In this document: in pieces, positions 33,067-41,674 of the stretch
Position numbering within the stretch: the first letter of the stretch is position 1
Layout: each line of letters starts with the position of its first letter
Source: Verrucomicrobiaceae bacterium
Lineage (GTDB): Bacteria; Verrucomicrobiota; Verrucomicrobiia; Verrucomicrobiales; Verrucomicrobiaceae
Length of the DNA stretch: 44,404 bases
NCBI GenBank assembly: GCA_947466075.1
Contig: CANIBP010000052.1
Coordinates: 1-44,404, forward strand
Direction of reading: 5' to 3'
The notes under the pieces: generated by a model
The model's database searches: none
What the model was told of the DNA's origin: nothing
What the model saw: only the letters and a program-made list of their open reading frames with translations
Program-made: the position numbers and the translations under genes

Positions 33067-33372
33067 ATGATTTTCAAAATGCGTCCAAGTACAAAAATTC
33101 TCTTTGGTGCTTGGATCATTGTGGCTTCGATTAGCTTTCAGTTTTTAAGTATGTTTGGTGCATTAAAAGCACTGGGTAAGCTAGTCGGAAGAGACATTGA
33201 ATCATTATGCTTTTCTCTTCAGTTATTTGTCCTCCCCTTCGTTTCGCTCATCGGTTTCATTTTCACCCTTATAGGTATGTACCAAGCAGCCAAGCTCGCG
33301 GAAAAAGCGATATCGTTATCAGCCTCTATACCGCAGTCACAATCTTCCAAATCAAATTGTGCCGACCAATAA
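33067..33372 (+). CDS. Small two-helix membrane protein
   Basis: 101 residues with two hydrophobic helices (about 10-32 and 48-72) and a polar Ser/Gln-rich tail. No family recognised. Composition is more AT-rich than in the neighbouring genes. It starts 14 bases after the lipoprotein stop and ends 20 bases before the resB start chosen here, so it fits the operon by spacing. Gene status is probable but not certain. Confidence 0.5.
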   Translation: MIFKMRPSTKILFGAWIIVASISFQFLSMFGALKALGKLVGRDIESLCFSLQLFVLPFVSLIGFIFTLIGMYQAAKLAEKAISLSASIPQSQSSKSNCADQ

Positions 33373-33391
33373 TTATTCTTTGAATCACATC

Positions 33392-34699
33392 GTGTCTGCG
33401 TCACCCAAACCTCTAGCGAAACTCTTCGCCTTCATCACCAGCTTCGGTCTTGCCACGTTCACGCTGAGCATGCTGCTGATCATCACGTTTCTCGGCACGC
33501 TGGAGCAAGCTGAGTTTGGTCTCGTGGCGAGCCAAGCGCGTTACTTTGAGTCCTTTTTTATCGACCGCATCGACATCGGTGCCTGCTGGCGTGCGCTGGC
33601 CTTTAATGCGTATTGGGACATCGGGAATGTCACCCTTCCGCTCTACATCGTGCCGGGCGGCTACACGCTGATGGCGATCCTGTTCGTGAATCTGTTCTGC
33701 GGCGGCATAGTGCGCATCCGTAAATCACCGAAGACGATTGGTATCATCATTTCGCATTTTGCCATCTTGGGAATGATCGCCGCTGGAGCCGTGAGCTACC
33801 ATTTTGCCAAGGAGGGCAGTCTGAATCTGGTGGAAGGGCAGACGAACGATGAGTTTCAGAGCTTCCACGAACGCGTCATCGAGATTCAGAAGGTGCAGAC
33901 GGATGCAACGGCGAAGCGCAGCGCCCTCGTGATCGGCGATAGCAAATACAAAGACCTCAGCGCCGGCAAGGGCCGCACCTTCACGCATGATAGCCTGCCG
34001 TTTGATTTGATGGTGACAAACTGGAAACAGAACGCACAGCCGAAGCGCGATGCCGAAGGCTCCCGCAGCGATGCGGTGGACGGCTATTTCATCCAGGAAC
34101 TCAGCATGCTCGATGATGCTGGTGCAGCACACCCCGATGAACAGCTTGCGAGTGCCTGTGTCGTCATGGCGAAAGACAAGAACACCGGCGACGAACAGAA
34201 AGGCATCCTGTGGGAATTCGCCGCAGCGCCGCTGACGCTCACGTTCGGCAGTGACAAATACCTCGTCTCGCTCACGCATCGCAGCTACAAGTTGCCATTC
34301 GCGGTCCGTCTCGATCAAACCGAGCAAGAAAAACATCCCGGCACCGAACGTGCGCGGCGCTTCACCAGCAAGGTCACCAAGATCAATGGCAGCCATGAAG
34401 AGAAGCGTATCGTCACTATGAACGAACCGGTCCGCAGCGAAGGCTACGCCGTGTTCCAGCAAAGTTTCGATGATGGCGTGCGCAGCGGTAGCAACGTCAA
34501 GCAGTCTGGCTTCCAGATCGTTGAAAACCCTTCCGATCACTGGCCGCTGATCTCCTGCATCATCGTCGCAGAAGGCCTACTGCTGCATTTCCTGATGATG
34601 CTGGGCCGCTTCATCAAGGTAAATCCCTGGATCTTCGCACTGAGCTTGATCGGTGCCTTCAATGCGGCCTTTGCCCTCGCTATGTGGAAGCTGCTGTAA
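33392..34699 (+). CDS. resB: Cytochrome c biogenesis protein ResB-like
   Basis: 435 residues from the GTG at 33392; a GTG at 33359 would extend it by 11 residues and overlap the previous gene. Topology: three N-terminal helices (SFGLATFTLSMLLIITFLGT, YTLMAILFVNLFCGGIV and IGIIISHFAILGMIAAGA), a large periplasmic domain of about 220 residues, then two C-terminal helices (ISCIIVAEGLLLHFLMMLG and PWIFALSLIGAFNAAFALAM). This is the ResB/Ccs1 layout. With CcsA it moves haem and attaches it to CxxCH apocytochromes (System II). The ccsA gene follows by 21 bases. Confidence 0.8.
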   Translation: MSASPKPLAKLFAFITSFGLATFTLSMLLIITFLGTLEQAEFGLVASQARYFESFFIDRIDIGACWRALAFNAYWDIGNVTLPLYIVPGGYTLMAILFVNLFCGGIVRIRKSPKTIGIIISHFAILGMIAAGAVSYHFAKEGSLNLVEGQTNDEFQSFHERVIEIQKVQTDATAKRSALVIGDSKYKDLSAGKGRTFTHDSLPFDLMVTNWKQNAQPKRDAEGSRSDAVDGYFIQELSMLDDAGAAHPDEQLASACVVMAKDKNTGDEQKGILWEFAAAPLTLTFGSDKYLVSLTHRSYKLPFAVRLDQTEQEKHPGTERARRFTSKVTKINGSHEEKRIVTMNEPVRSEGYAVFQQSFDDGVRSGSNVKQSGFQIVENPSDHWPLISCIIVAEGLLLHFLMMLGRFIKVNPWIFALSLIGAFNAAFALAMWKLL

Positions 34700-34720
34700 C
34701 TCCCCAACTCACTGCACATC

Positions 34721-36736
34721 ATGAAATCTCTCCGTTTCGCCTTTTTCTCGCTCTTAGCGATGTGCGGCCTCATCTCCGCCGCCGAACTGCCTCCGCTTGA
34801 TTTATTTCGCGACAAGGAAGTCGTTGAAACCTTTGCTTCGATTCCGGTGCAGGAGTCTGGCCGCATCAAACCACTCGAAAATCTCGCCAGCTATCGCCTG
34901 CTACGTTTCCGTGCCCGCCGCAGTATCTGGCTGACAGAAAACGGGGAGATGGACGGCAAGCCGCTCATCGATCCTGCCACACAAAAGCCCATCACCAAAG
35001 AGGGCGAGAAGCCTGTCAAGCTCTCTGCCATCGAATGGCTGCTGATGAGCTGGTTCCGCCCCGACATTGCCAAAACTGTGCCGTTGTTTAAAGTCGATAA
35101 CTCCTCCGCCATCACCGAACTCGGCCTCACCGCGAAAGCGAAGCGTGATCAATACAGTTTCCTCGAAATTGAACCGGCACGGCAGGCGATGATGGAGAAA
35201 ATGAGCGAATATCGCGAGATTCCCGCGAAGAAACAGTCGCCAGAGCAGCGCATGATCGTCCAGCTCGCCGCGAACTTCCTGGACTACGAAATGATCACCA
35301 GTCACTTCGATTTCATTCGCTCCCCCTTTGGCGACAAGACCGAAGGACTGCCTGCAGGCATCGAGAAGCCGGTTCGCCTGTCAAAAAGCCTTAACGTCGT
35401 AGGTGCCATCATTCGGAGCGGTGGTCCACCGATGCAGATCCCGTGGTTCCGTGATTTCGGCAGAGGTGCGCTCGGTGCGATGATGAGCGGCAACCCTGAA
35501 CAACAGCCCCGCTTTTTTCCACCCTCACTGAAGACCGAAAAGAAGTGGAGCGGTCCCGGCGAGATTTTGTTCCAAGCCATCAATGGCGACAAAGACGTCG
35601 ATGCGGAGCAACTTGGCTGGTTGGCGATCTATGAAGACCTTTATCTTGCACTGCCAGATTCCGCGAAATTCAAATCAGCAGCGAAAGCCTTGCTCACCAA
35701 GATTCAAATTGCGGCAGCGGATCGTGGCGAGGGCCAGTCCATCGCTTTGGAACGTCATTCGATGCGGGCCGATTACTTCTTCTATGCGCAGTGGATCTTC
35801 CTCGTCGGCTTCGTTGCGGTGGCACTCACATGGATTTCGCCTGGTTCTCGGTTCGAGTCGATCACGAAGATTCTGTCGTGGCTACTGCTCATCTCGGCCA
35901 CGGCACTCGCGGTCATCGGGGTAATCATTCGCTGCATCATCATGCAGCGTCCACCGATCACGACATTGTATGAAACGATCCTCTTTATCGGCTCTGCATG
36001 CGCCTTACTCGGTCTGATCGCCGAATGGCTCACTAAACGTGGACTGGGATTGCTTATTGCTGCCGTTGCCGGTGCCGCTTGCATGTTCCTGGCTATCCAG
36101 TTTGAGGCATCCGAAGCCAGTGACACACTGCAATTGCTCCAAGCCGTGCTGATCACGAATTTTTGGCTTTCCACCCATGTGCCAATGATCAATCTCGGAT
36201 ATGCCGCATGCATGGTGGCGGCGTTGATCTCGATGATTTACTTCATTCAGCGACTCTTCGGAAAAATCAAAAAGAACACCGATGATGGCCGTTTCCTGAC
36301 CCGTGTCGCTTATGGCTTCATTGCGACAGGTTTGTTCCTCTCGCTCGTCGGCACTGTACTAGGCGGCATCTGGGCGAATTACAGTTGGGGCCGCTTCTGG
36401 GGCTGGGACCCGAAGGAAAACGGCGCCTTGATGATCGTGCTGATGTGTCTGGTCATCCTGCACGCACGCCTTGGCGGCTACATCCGCGAGATCGGCCTGC
36501 ACTGCTGCAATCTGATACTTGGTTGCATCGTGATTTTCTCCTGGTTCGGCGTGAACCAGCTCGGCGTTGGCCTGCACGCCTACGGCTTCACCGACGGCAT
36601 CTGGCCGAAGATTTACGCCTATTGGCTCAGCCAAGGAGTATTGCTGGTTTACGGGGTGTTCCTTTCGTTCCGCGAGCGCAAACCAAACGCGGCGGCGATT
36701 GCTATTAGCACCATTGAGAAAGCTCCCGCCAACTGA
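34721..36736 (+). CDS. ccsA: Cytochrome c biogenesis protein CcsA/ResC with extracytoplasmic N-terminal domain
   Basis: 671 residues. A signal/anchor (FAFFSLLAMCGLISA) is followed by about 330 extracytoplasmic residues beginning IPVQESGRIKPLENLASYRL, the PVQxxGRIKP motif seen in System II proteins of several phyla. After that come about nine helices of the CcsA domain: WLSTHVPMINLGYAA carries one haem His, the WWD-type signature WGRFWGWDPKENGAL is near 555-568, and the second His is in GVGLHAYGF. It forms the haem-export and ligation complex with ResB. The long N-terminal domain explains its size relative to usual ResC (about 390 residues). The gene block sits beside several CxxCH proteins. 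Convergent with the amidase gene (11 bases). Confidence 0.88.
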   Translation: MKSLRFAFFSLLAMCGLISAAELPPLDLFRDKEVVETFASIPVQESGRIKPLENLASYRLLRFRARRSIWLTENGEMDGKPLIDPATQKPITKEGEKPVKLSAIEWLLMSWFRPDIAKTVPLFKVDNSSAITELGLTAKAKRDQYSFLEIEPARQAMMEKMSEYREIPAKKQSPEQRMIVQLAANFLDYEMITSHFDFIRSPFGDKTEGLPAGIEKPVRLSKSLNVVGAIIRSGGPPMQIPWFRDFGRGALGAMMSGNPEQQPRFFPPSLKTEKKWSGPGEILFQAINGDKDVDAEQLGWLAIYEDLYLALPDSAKFKSAAKALLTKIQIAAADRGEGQSIALERHSMRADYFFYAQWIFLVGFVAVALTWISPGSRFESITKILSWLLLISATALAVIGVIIRCIIMQRPPITTLYETILFIGSACALLGLIAEWLTKRGLGLLIAAVAGAACMFLAIQFEASEASDTLQLLQAVLITNFWLSTHVPMINLGYAACMVAALISMIYFIQRLFGKIKKNTDDGRFLTRVAYGFIATGLFLSLVGTVLGGIWANYSWGRFWGWDPKENGALMIVLMCLVILHARLGGYIREIGLHCCNLILGCIVIFSWFGVNQLGVGLHAYGFTDGIWPKIYAYWLSQGVLLVYGVFLSFRERKPNAAAIAISTIEKAPAN

Positions 36737-36747
36737 GCTTCGTCTGG

Positions 36748-37383
36748 TTAATCCGATTTTTTATAAGCGATGATGCCTTGGGCAATACCCTCTGCAATCT
36801 TCGCGCGGTATTCCCCGGTGAGCATGCGGGCGCGTTCGGTGGAATTGCTAACGAAGCCGCACTCAACAAGCACGGCAGGATTTTTCGTGGTGGCGCGAAT
36901 GACGTGGAATCCGGCACTTTTGACGCCTCGATTGGTCATATCAGTGCGCTGCACGAGATAGGCCTGAATGTAGGCGGCTAGCATGTAGCTGGAGGAAAAG
37001 TGGTAGTAGGTCTCCGCACCGGCACCACTGCCACTGCGGTTGTAGTTATAATGAATGCTGACGAAAATCGCGTTGCGCTTGCTGTTTCCGAGTGCCGAAC
37101 GGTCCTGAAGCGGGATGAATACATCTCTGCTGCGTGACATGATTACCTTGAGCCCCTGTTTTTTGAGCAACTGCTCCACTCGCCGTGCAGTGTCTAGCGC
37201 GAGGTGTTTTTCATACACATGCCCGATGGCGGCACCTCGATCATGAGCACCGTGTCCCGGATCTAGAATGACGGTGTCGAATGCCCGTGCTTGTGCTGTT
37301 AGAATCAGAACTGCCGCCGTAACCCCAAAAACGCCTTTGAGTAGGCGGCTGAAAGAGTGGTGAAAGCAGAAGGAATTTAGCAT
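36748..37383 (-). CDS. N-acetylmuramoyl-L-alanine amidase (Amidase_3)
   Basis: 211 residues from the Met at 37383 (a longer frame begins at 37431). A signal peptide runs to about residue 34 (LTAQARA). The zinc amidase motifs are present: VILDPGHGAHDRG, the Glu in YEKHLAL, IFVSIHYNYNRSG and the catalytic Glu in VLVECGFVSNSTE. It cleaves the amide bond between MurNAc and L-alanine in peptidoglycan, acting in the periplasm in cell separation or wall turnover. No LysM or SPOR domain is attached. It lies on the opposite strand to ccsA. Confidence 0.92.
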   Translation of the reverse strand: MLNSFCFHHSFSRLLKGVFGVTAAVLILTAQARAFDTVILDPGHGAHDRGAAIGHVYEKHLALDTARRVEQLLKKQGLKVIMSRSRDVFIPLQDRSALGNSKRNAIFVSIHYNYNRSGSGAGAETYYHFSSSYMLAAYIQAYLVQRTDMTNRGVKSAGFHVIRATTKNPAVLVECGFVSNSTERARMLTGEYRAKIAEGIAQGIIAYKKSD

Positions 37384-37496
37384 GTGATTCAAAACTGTGG
37401 CGGCATTTCGTACGCTCCGCGAACGCATCAATCACAAAATATGCGAAGAAGCAACGAGAGGGAAAAGATTTTTGCCTTAAACCGTAGTTGCGGCAC

Positions 37497-37528
37497 AAAA
37501 AACCGCCGGGTGGTTCACACCCGGCGGT
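37497..37528 (-). terminator. Rho-independent terminator after the pseudopilin gene
   Basis: A perfect 11-bp stem (37502-37512 with 37518-37528) with a five-base loop. On the minus strand a six-T tract (37502-37497) follows. It lies about 28 bases past the stop codon. Confidence 0.9.
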
Positions 37529-37555
37529 CCTAGTAGGATTACTGGTTCAAATCAT

Positions 37556-38437
37556 TTATTGGTTACCCAGAGGTGAAGGGGGGAGACCGCCTGGTTGACC
37601 CAAGGGTGCTGGAGGCAGGCCGCCGGGTTGACCACCCAATGGTGCTGCTGGAGGGAGGCCACCGGGTTGGCCGAAGGGTGCAGGTGGTAGCCCACCAGCA
37701 GCCTGTCCAGGCTGGTTGGTGTAGCTTCCGCCCATCTGTGTGCCGCCCAAGACAATATTCAGGACACGTTGGGGAATGCCTTGCGAGGCTTGAGTGAAGG
37801 TATCCATGCCTCCAGCCATTGGTTTTGGCCCTACGGTTCCTCTTTTACCACTTAATGCTTCGACAGAAACACTGCCGTCATTACGACCAATAATGATCTT
37901 GCCGCCGGGCCAAGTGCGACCGGGCTTGATCTGGCCAGCTGCGTCTGCATTCCAATTTGGTGGCCAGCCGTTGCCGATTGGGTTTTCAAAGACGATGGGC
38001 ATGTTGCCCTGAGTGGTATCAGTTTGACCACCGGTCATGGCCCAGTGGTTTTCTCCTGGCATCAGTGCGGAGCCAAAACCAGGCGCTACGCCAATGCTGT
38101 TATTGTCAATGGTGTTGTAGCCAGCCGGGCAGCCAAAGATGCGTTCATCAGAGACGATCTGTTCTTGAACCAGATATCTAAATGCATCGTTTGATGTGGC
38201 CGCAACGCCACCTGTCATCGGGTTTGCTACCGAATCAGGGTAGGAACTGTTGTTATCTTTTGCAAACTGCTTGAGCGAGAGGATCACCTGCTTGCAGTTG
38301 TTGACACCTTTCATCTGGTTGCCCTGGGTCTGAACCATGTTGAAGGCGGGCACGGCCAAGCTCGCGAGAATCGCGATGATCGTGATCACCACCAACAACT
38401 CGATCAGAGTGAAGGCGTGGTTGCGTTGTGTTTTCAT
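37556..38437 (-). CDS. Prepilin-type pseudopilin with proline-rich tail repeats
   Basis: 293 residues. The prepilin site AFTLIELLVVITIIAILASL (about 8-27) with a preceding basic MKTQRNH marks a type II secretion/type IV pilin-like subunit cut by prepilin peptidase before Phe. The soluble part includes NCKQVILSLKQFAKDNNSSYPD, ERIFGCPAGYN, ALMPGENHWAM, PIVFENPIGNGWPPNWN and GGKIIIGRNDGSVSVEAL, the last like the H-X9-DG type pseudopilins of Planctomycetes and Verrucomicrobia. The final 60 residues are tandem repeats of GQPGGLPPAPLG type. This tail is unusual and may be a flexible spacer or binding surface. Paralogue of the gene at 17930. It has its own terminator and no other secretion genes nearby. 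Confidence 0.9.
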   Translation of the reverse strand: MKTQRNHAFTLIELLVVITIIAILASLAVPAFNMVQTQGNQMKGVNNCKQVILSLKQFAKDNNSSYPDSVANPMTGGVAATSNDAFRYLVQEQIVSDERIFGCPAGYNTIDNNSIGVAPGFGSALMPGENHWAMTGGQTDTTQGNMPIVFENPIGNGWPPNWNADAAGQIKPGRTWPGGKIIIGRNDGSVSVEALSGKRGTVGPKPMAGGMDTFTQASQGIPQRVLNIVLGGTQMGGSYTNQPGQAAGGLPPAPFGQPGGLPPAAPLGGQPGGLPPAPLGQPGGLPPSPLGNQ

Positions 38438-38535
38438 AGTATGAGTATGTATATGGGTTGGTTATGATTTTATGTGGTCGCAAGGATTAACCTGCTTCCA
38501 AACCAATTAGACCCAACCAGCGGGTGAAAGGCGAG

Positions 38536-38572
38536 AAAAAAATTAAGCCAAAGCGATGAGGCTTACTTTGGC
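38536..38572 (-). terminator. Rho-independent terminator overlapping the lpxI end
   Basis: The arms GCCAAAG (38547-38553) and CTTTGGC (38566-38572) pair around a 12-base loop that includes the last codons of lpxI. On the minus strand a short TTAA and seven T residues (38542-38536) follow. Confidence 0.75.
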
Positions 38573-39364
38573 CTCCTGGCAGAGGTGAAACACCTCCGCT
38601 TGGCTTAGAATCAGCGTCATACCGGCCTCCACGGTGATCAGATCGACTCCAGCCGTTGCGGCCGTGCGAATGGTGTCGGGACCGACCACCGGCACGTCAA
38701 AGCGCATGTCTTGATTCGGCTTCGAGACCTTTACCATCGTCGCACCGCCACGTCCGAGGCCACCTCCGCGTTTTAAGGCTTCATTGGTGCCTTCAAAGGC
38801 CTCCACGGCTAACACGGTGCCGTTTTTGACGACCACCGTCTGTCCGATATCAAGTCGGCTGCTCTCCTTCGCGATCTTGAAGCCGTATTCAGCATCCTCT
38901 TGACGACGTTTCTTGATATGTGGCCCAGCTACGTGGCCAGGCCCGGGCATGAGATCTTCTAGAAAAGTTGTCGCGGGCAGCAGCGTGATGCCATCCTTCG
39001 CTAGTTCGTTCGCGATGCCGCCAAACAGTGTTTCCGCGTTACGCTGTTTCAGCTTTGCCATCATGATCAGCGTGCGGAAGTCTGGGCGCAGATCGAAGAG
39101 GTTCTTGGGAGCGATCTGGCCCACCATGACGGTCTGGGTGACACCTTGCTTCTTGAAAAACGAAATCATCTTCCCGAGTTGTCCCACGCGGAACCACTCG
39201 ATGGCATCCACCATCCCCGCCAACTCCGGCTTGGTCTCATTCGTGAATGCCGCCGCGACGAGCTTCCTTACACCCGCTTTCCGCGCCGCAAGGACAAAGG
39301 TCTCCGGGTAAATGCCGTTTCCAGCGATGAGGGCAATGGTGTCGAGATTGGGGGCGCTCATCAC
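38543..39364 (-). CDS. lpxI: UDP-2,3-diacylglucosamine pyrophosphatase LpxI
   Basis: 273 residues. This is the lipid A enzyme that converts UDP-2,3-diacylglucosamine to lipid X plus UMP, the alternative to LpxH. Recognisable stretches are IALIAGNGIYPETFVLAARK, RVGQLGKMISFFKKQGV with VMVGQI, GITLLPATTFLEDLMPGPG, DIGQTVVVKNGTVLAVEAFE followed by GTNEALKRGG, and VKVSKPNQDMRFDVPVVGPD. All match the DUF1009/LpxI family. Its start overlaps the stop of the upstream gene (ATGA), so it is the last gene of a coupled three-gene operon. Its presence shows a lipid A-bearing Gram-negative envelope. Confidence 0.92.
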   Translation of the reverse strand: MMSAPNLDTIALIAGNGIYPETFVLAARKAGVRKLVAAAFTNETKPELAGMVDAIEWFRVGQLGKMISFFKKQGVTQTVMVGQIAPKNLFDLRPDFRTLIMMAKLKQRNAETLFGGIANELAKDGITLLPATTFLEDLMPGPGHVAGPHIKKRRQEDAEYGFKIAKESSRLDIGQTVVVKNGTVLAVEAFEGTNEALKRGGGLGRGGATMVKVSKPNQDMRFDVPVVGPDTIRTAATAGVDLITVEAGMTLILSQAEVFHLCQEAKVSLIALA

Positions 39365-40161
39365 AGTTTAAACTTCTCACACTGCCCCATGAACGCCCGT
39401 GGATTGTCCCAGGCGACACGTTGGATCATTTCTGTGTTCCAGCCGCGCTGACGCATGGCTTGCATGGTTTTCGGCACCGCCAGGGGATCACTGATGCCCC
39501 AGTCACAGGCGCTGTTCATCCAGATGCGCTCGGCGTGGCGGTGCTCCAGCATGTCTATGGCGCGGTGTGGGGTGCATTTGCTCTCAGGATAAAGCGTGAT
39601 GCCAGCCCAGAAGCCGTGATCGAGCACATGATCAATGGTGTGCTCTTCGACGTGGTCGATAATGACACGCTCGGGCTTGATCTTGGGGAAGTTATTCAGC
39701 GCATCAACAATTAAGCGCGTGCCTTTGAGCTTGTCCTCAAGATGCGGCGTGTGGATGAGCACGAGTTGATCGTAGTCCTGCGCCACCTGCACATGTTGCT
39801 CGAAAATTTTCAGCTCGTTTCGGCTATTTTTGTTCAAACCGATCTCGCCAATGCCTAACACGCCCGGTTTGTCTATAAACTGCGGAATCAAAGCGATCAC
39901 ATCCTCGGCGAGCTTCAAATCCTCTGCTTCCTTTGGGTTGATGCAAAGCCAGCAGAAGTGTTTGATGCCGAATTTGGCCGCGCGTTTCGGCTCATACTCG
40001 GTGATCTGGCGGAAGTAGTCGTAGAAGCCGTCGGCACTGGCACGATCGAATCCCGCCCAGAAGGCAGGCTCGCAGATGGCCTGACAACCGGCGAGTGCCA
40101 TGCGCTCGTAGTCGTCCGTCGTGCGGCTGACCATGTGACCGTGGGGTTCGATGTAATTCAT
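39361..40161 (-). CDS. TatD-like metal-dependent hydrolase (EboB-like)
   Basis: 266 residues with the TIM-barrel amidohydrolase layout. N-terminus IEPHGHMVSRTTDDYERMAL (HxH), EPAFWAGFDRASADGFYDYF, GIKHFCWLCINPKEAED, GVLGIGEIGLNKN (Glu metal ligand), LVLIHTPHLEDK, VIIDHVEEHTI and the late Asp in NSACDWGISDP. The opening PHGHMVSRTTDDY and GFYDYFRQ patterns resemble the TatD-family member of the ebo (EboB) clusters rather than DNase TatD; I infer this from memory of that group. Joined by ATGA overlaps to both neighbours. It is probably a hydrolase of an unknown small metabolite linked to envelope metabolism. Confidence 0.72.
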   Translation of the reverse strand: MNYIEPHGHMVSRTTDDYERMALAGCQAICEPAFWAGFDRASADGFYDYFRQITEYEPKRAAKFGIKHFCWLCINPKEAEDLKLAEDVIALIPQFIDKPGVLGIGEIGLNKNSRNELKIFEQHVQVAQDYDQLVLIHTPHLEDKLKGTRLIVDALNNFPKIKPERVIIDHVEEHTIDHVLDHGFWAGITLYPESKCTPHRAIDMLEHRHAERIWMNSACDWGISDPLAVPKTMQAMRQRGWNTEMIQRVAWDNPRAFMGQCEKFKL

Positions 40162-40445
40162 GACGAACCCTCCTGGAATGCTCCAATGGCACCTTGCATC
40201 GTCGCTTTGGCGATGGGTTCGGTGCTTGGGTCACTGAAGCTGAGCAGCACGTCCTTTGCACGCTGCGGCTTGTCCTGTGAAAGCAGGGAGATGGCCTTTT
40301 TTAGCGCTTGGACGCGGAAGTCGCTCTCCTGGCCGGCTAGTTGCACGCGGTCGAGGAAAGCAGCGAGGTCGATGAGCTTTGAACGCGAGTCCATGAAGCC
40401 GAGATCGACCAGATTGATGTTGGTTGGTGGTGTCCAATCAGGCAT
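40158..40445 (-). CDS. Conserved-looking small protein of unknown function
   Basis: 95 residues, no signal or membrane segment. I do not recognise the family. NLVDLGFMDSRSKLIDLAAF followed by LDRV, then SDFRVQALKKAISLL, RAKDVLLSFSDPST and TMQGAIGAFQEG suggest a mostly helical protein. Its stop overlaps the TatD-like start (ATGA), and the three genes up to lpxI are translationally coupled, which strongly suggests that it is real. Divergent from moeB across 82 bases. Confidence 0.68.
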   Translation of the reverse strand: MPDWTPPTNINLVDLGFMDSRSKLIDLAAFLDRVQLAGQESDFRVQALKKAISLLSQDKPQRAKDVLLSFSDPSTEPIAKATMQGAIGAFQEGSS

Positions 40446-40527
40446 GCCCTAAGATTACGCGGCGCATTCTCGCCCGCAACCGTTGGAATCGTTGCACCTG
40501 TCTTGCTCCATGCCATCATGAGCGCTC

Positions 40528-41673
40528 ATGTCCGATCTGTCTTCCGATGAACTGCGCCGCTACGCCCGGCACCTCGCCATTCCCGAATTCGGGATCGAGG
40601 GGCAGCGCAAACTGAAGGCCGCGCGGGTGCTCTGCATTGGGGCAGGGGGACTGGGGTCGCCGATTACGATGTATCTCGCTGCCGCAGGCATCGGCGGCCT
40701 TGGGTTGGTCGATCCAGACACCGTCGAGATCACCAATCTCCAGCGTCAGATTCTTTTTGGGCAGAAAGATCTCGGGCGCAAGAAGCTCGATGTGGCTCGC
40801 GAGCGTCTGTTAGACATCAATCCGCACCTCGACGTGCAGATTTACCCCGAATTCTTCACCACCGCCAATGCCATGCGCATCGCTGCTGACTACGATGTCA
40901 TCATCGACGGCACAGATAATTTTCCCACCCGCTATCTCAGCAACGACGTCGCCGTCTGGCTGCGCAAACCGAACGTCTATGGCAGCATCCTGCGCTTTGA
41001 CGGCCAGGTGGGCGTCTTTGCGCCACATCTCGGTGCGCCCTGTTACCGCTGCATGTGCCCGCAACCACCACCACCCGGATTGGTGCCATCTTGTGCCGAA
41101 GGCGGTGTGCTCGGTGTGCTGCCGGGCCTCATCGGCGCCATGCAGGCATTGGAGGCCATCAAGCTCATCACCGGCATCGGCCAGCCCCTACTCGGCAAAC
41201 TGCTGCACGTTGATACTCTCAGCATGCGCTTCCGCACGCTCACTCTGCGCCGCGATCCAGACTGCCCTGTCTGTGGCGACAAGCCCACCATCACCCAACC
41301 CATCGATTATGAAGGCTTTTGCGGCATTTCCAAGTCGCCAACATCAGCTTCCGACGTTCCCGCCATGACCGTTCACGAACTCAAAGAACTCCGCGATGCC
41401 GGAGATAACCATTTTCTCCTCGACGTGCGTGAGCCGCATGAGCAAACCATCGCGCGCATTGAGGGTGCGGTGTTGATTCCTCTCGGTGAACTGTACAACC
41501 GCACTCATGAGCTACCACGAGACCGGCGCATTCTCATCCACTGCAAAAGCGGTGGACGTAGCGCGCGCGCTGTTAGCAAACTGCGTGAACTTGGTTTCAA
41601 TGACGTTTGGAACATCTCCGGTGGTATCATCGCTTGGGCGCGTGAGATTGACCCTACCATGGCGGAGTATTGA
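40528..41673 (+). CDS. moeB: MoeB/ThiF-type adenylyltransferase fused to a rhodanese domain
   Basis: 381 residues. The E1-like domain has GAGGLGSP (38-45), the DGTDNF stretch, zinc ligands C172/C175 (PCYRCMC) and C246/C249 (CPVCG), and the Cys 189 site in SCAEGGVLG. It adenylates the C-terminal glycine of a ubiquitin-like sulfur carrier (MoaD or ThiS type). The C-terminal rhodanese domain (about 265-381) has FLLDVREPHEQ and the active Cys 339 in LIHCKSGGRSARA and can supply sulfur, as in MoeZ. No MoaD/ThiS gene is present here. Its stop is one base before the start of the Trm112-like gene. Confidence 0.9.
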   Translation: MSDLSSDELRRYARHLAIPEFGIEGQRKLKAARVLCIGAGGLGSPITMYLAAAGIGGLGLVDPDTVEITNLQRQILFGQKDLGRKKLDVARERLLDINPHLDVQIYPEFFTTANAMRIAADYDVIIDGTDNFPTRYLSNDVAVWLRKPNVYGSILRFDGQVGVFAPHLGAPCYRCMCPQPPPPGLVPSCAEGGVLGVLPGLIGAMQALEAIKLITGIGQPLLGKLLHVDTLSMRFRTLTLRRDPDCPVCGDKPTITQPIDYEGFCGISKSPTSASDVPAMTVHELKELRDAGDNHFLLDVREPHEQTIARIEGAVLIPLGELYNRTHELPRDRRILIHCKSGGRSARAVSKLRELGFNDVWNISGGIIAWAREIDPTMAEY

Positions 41674-41674
41674 T

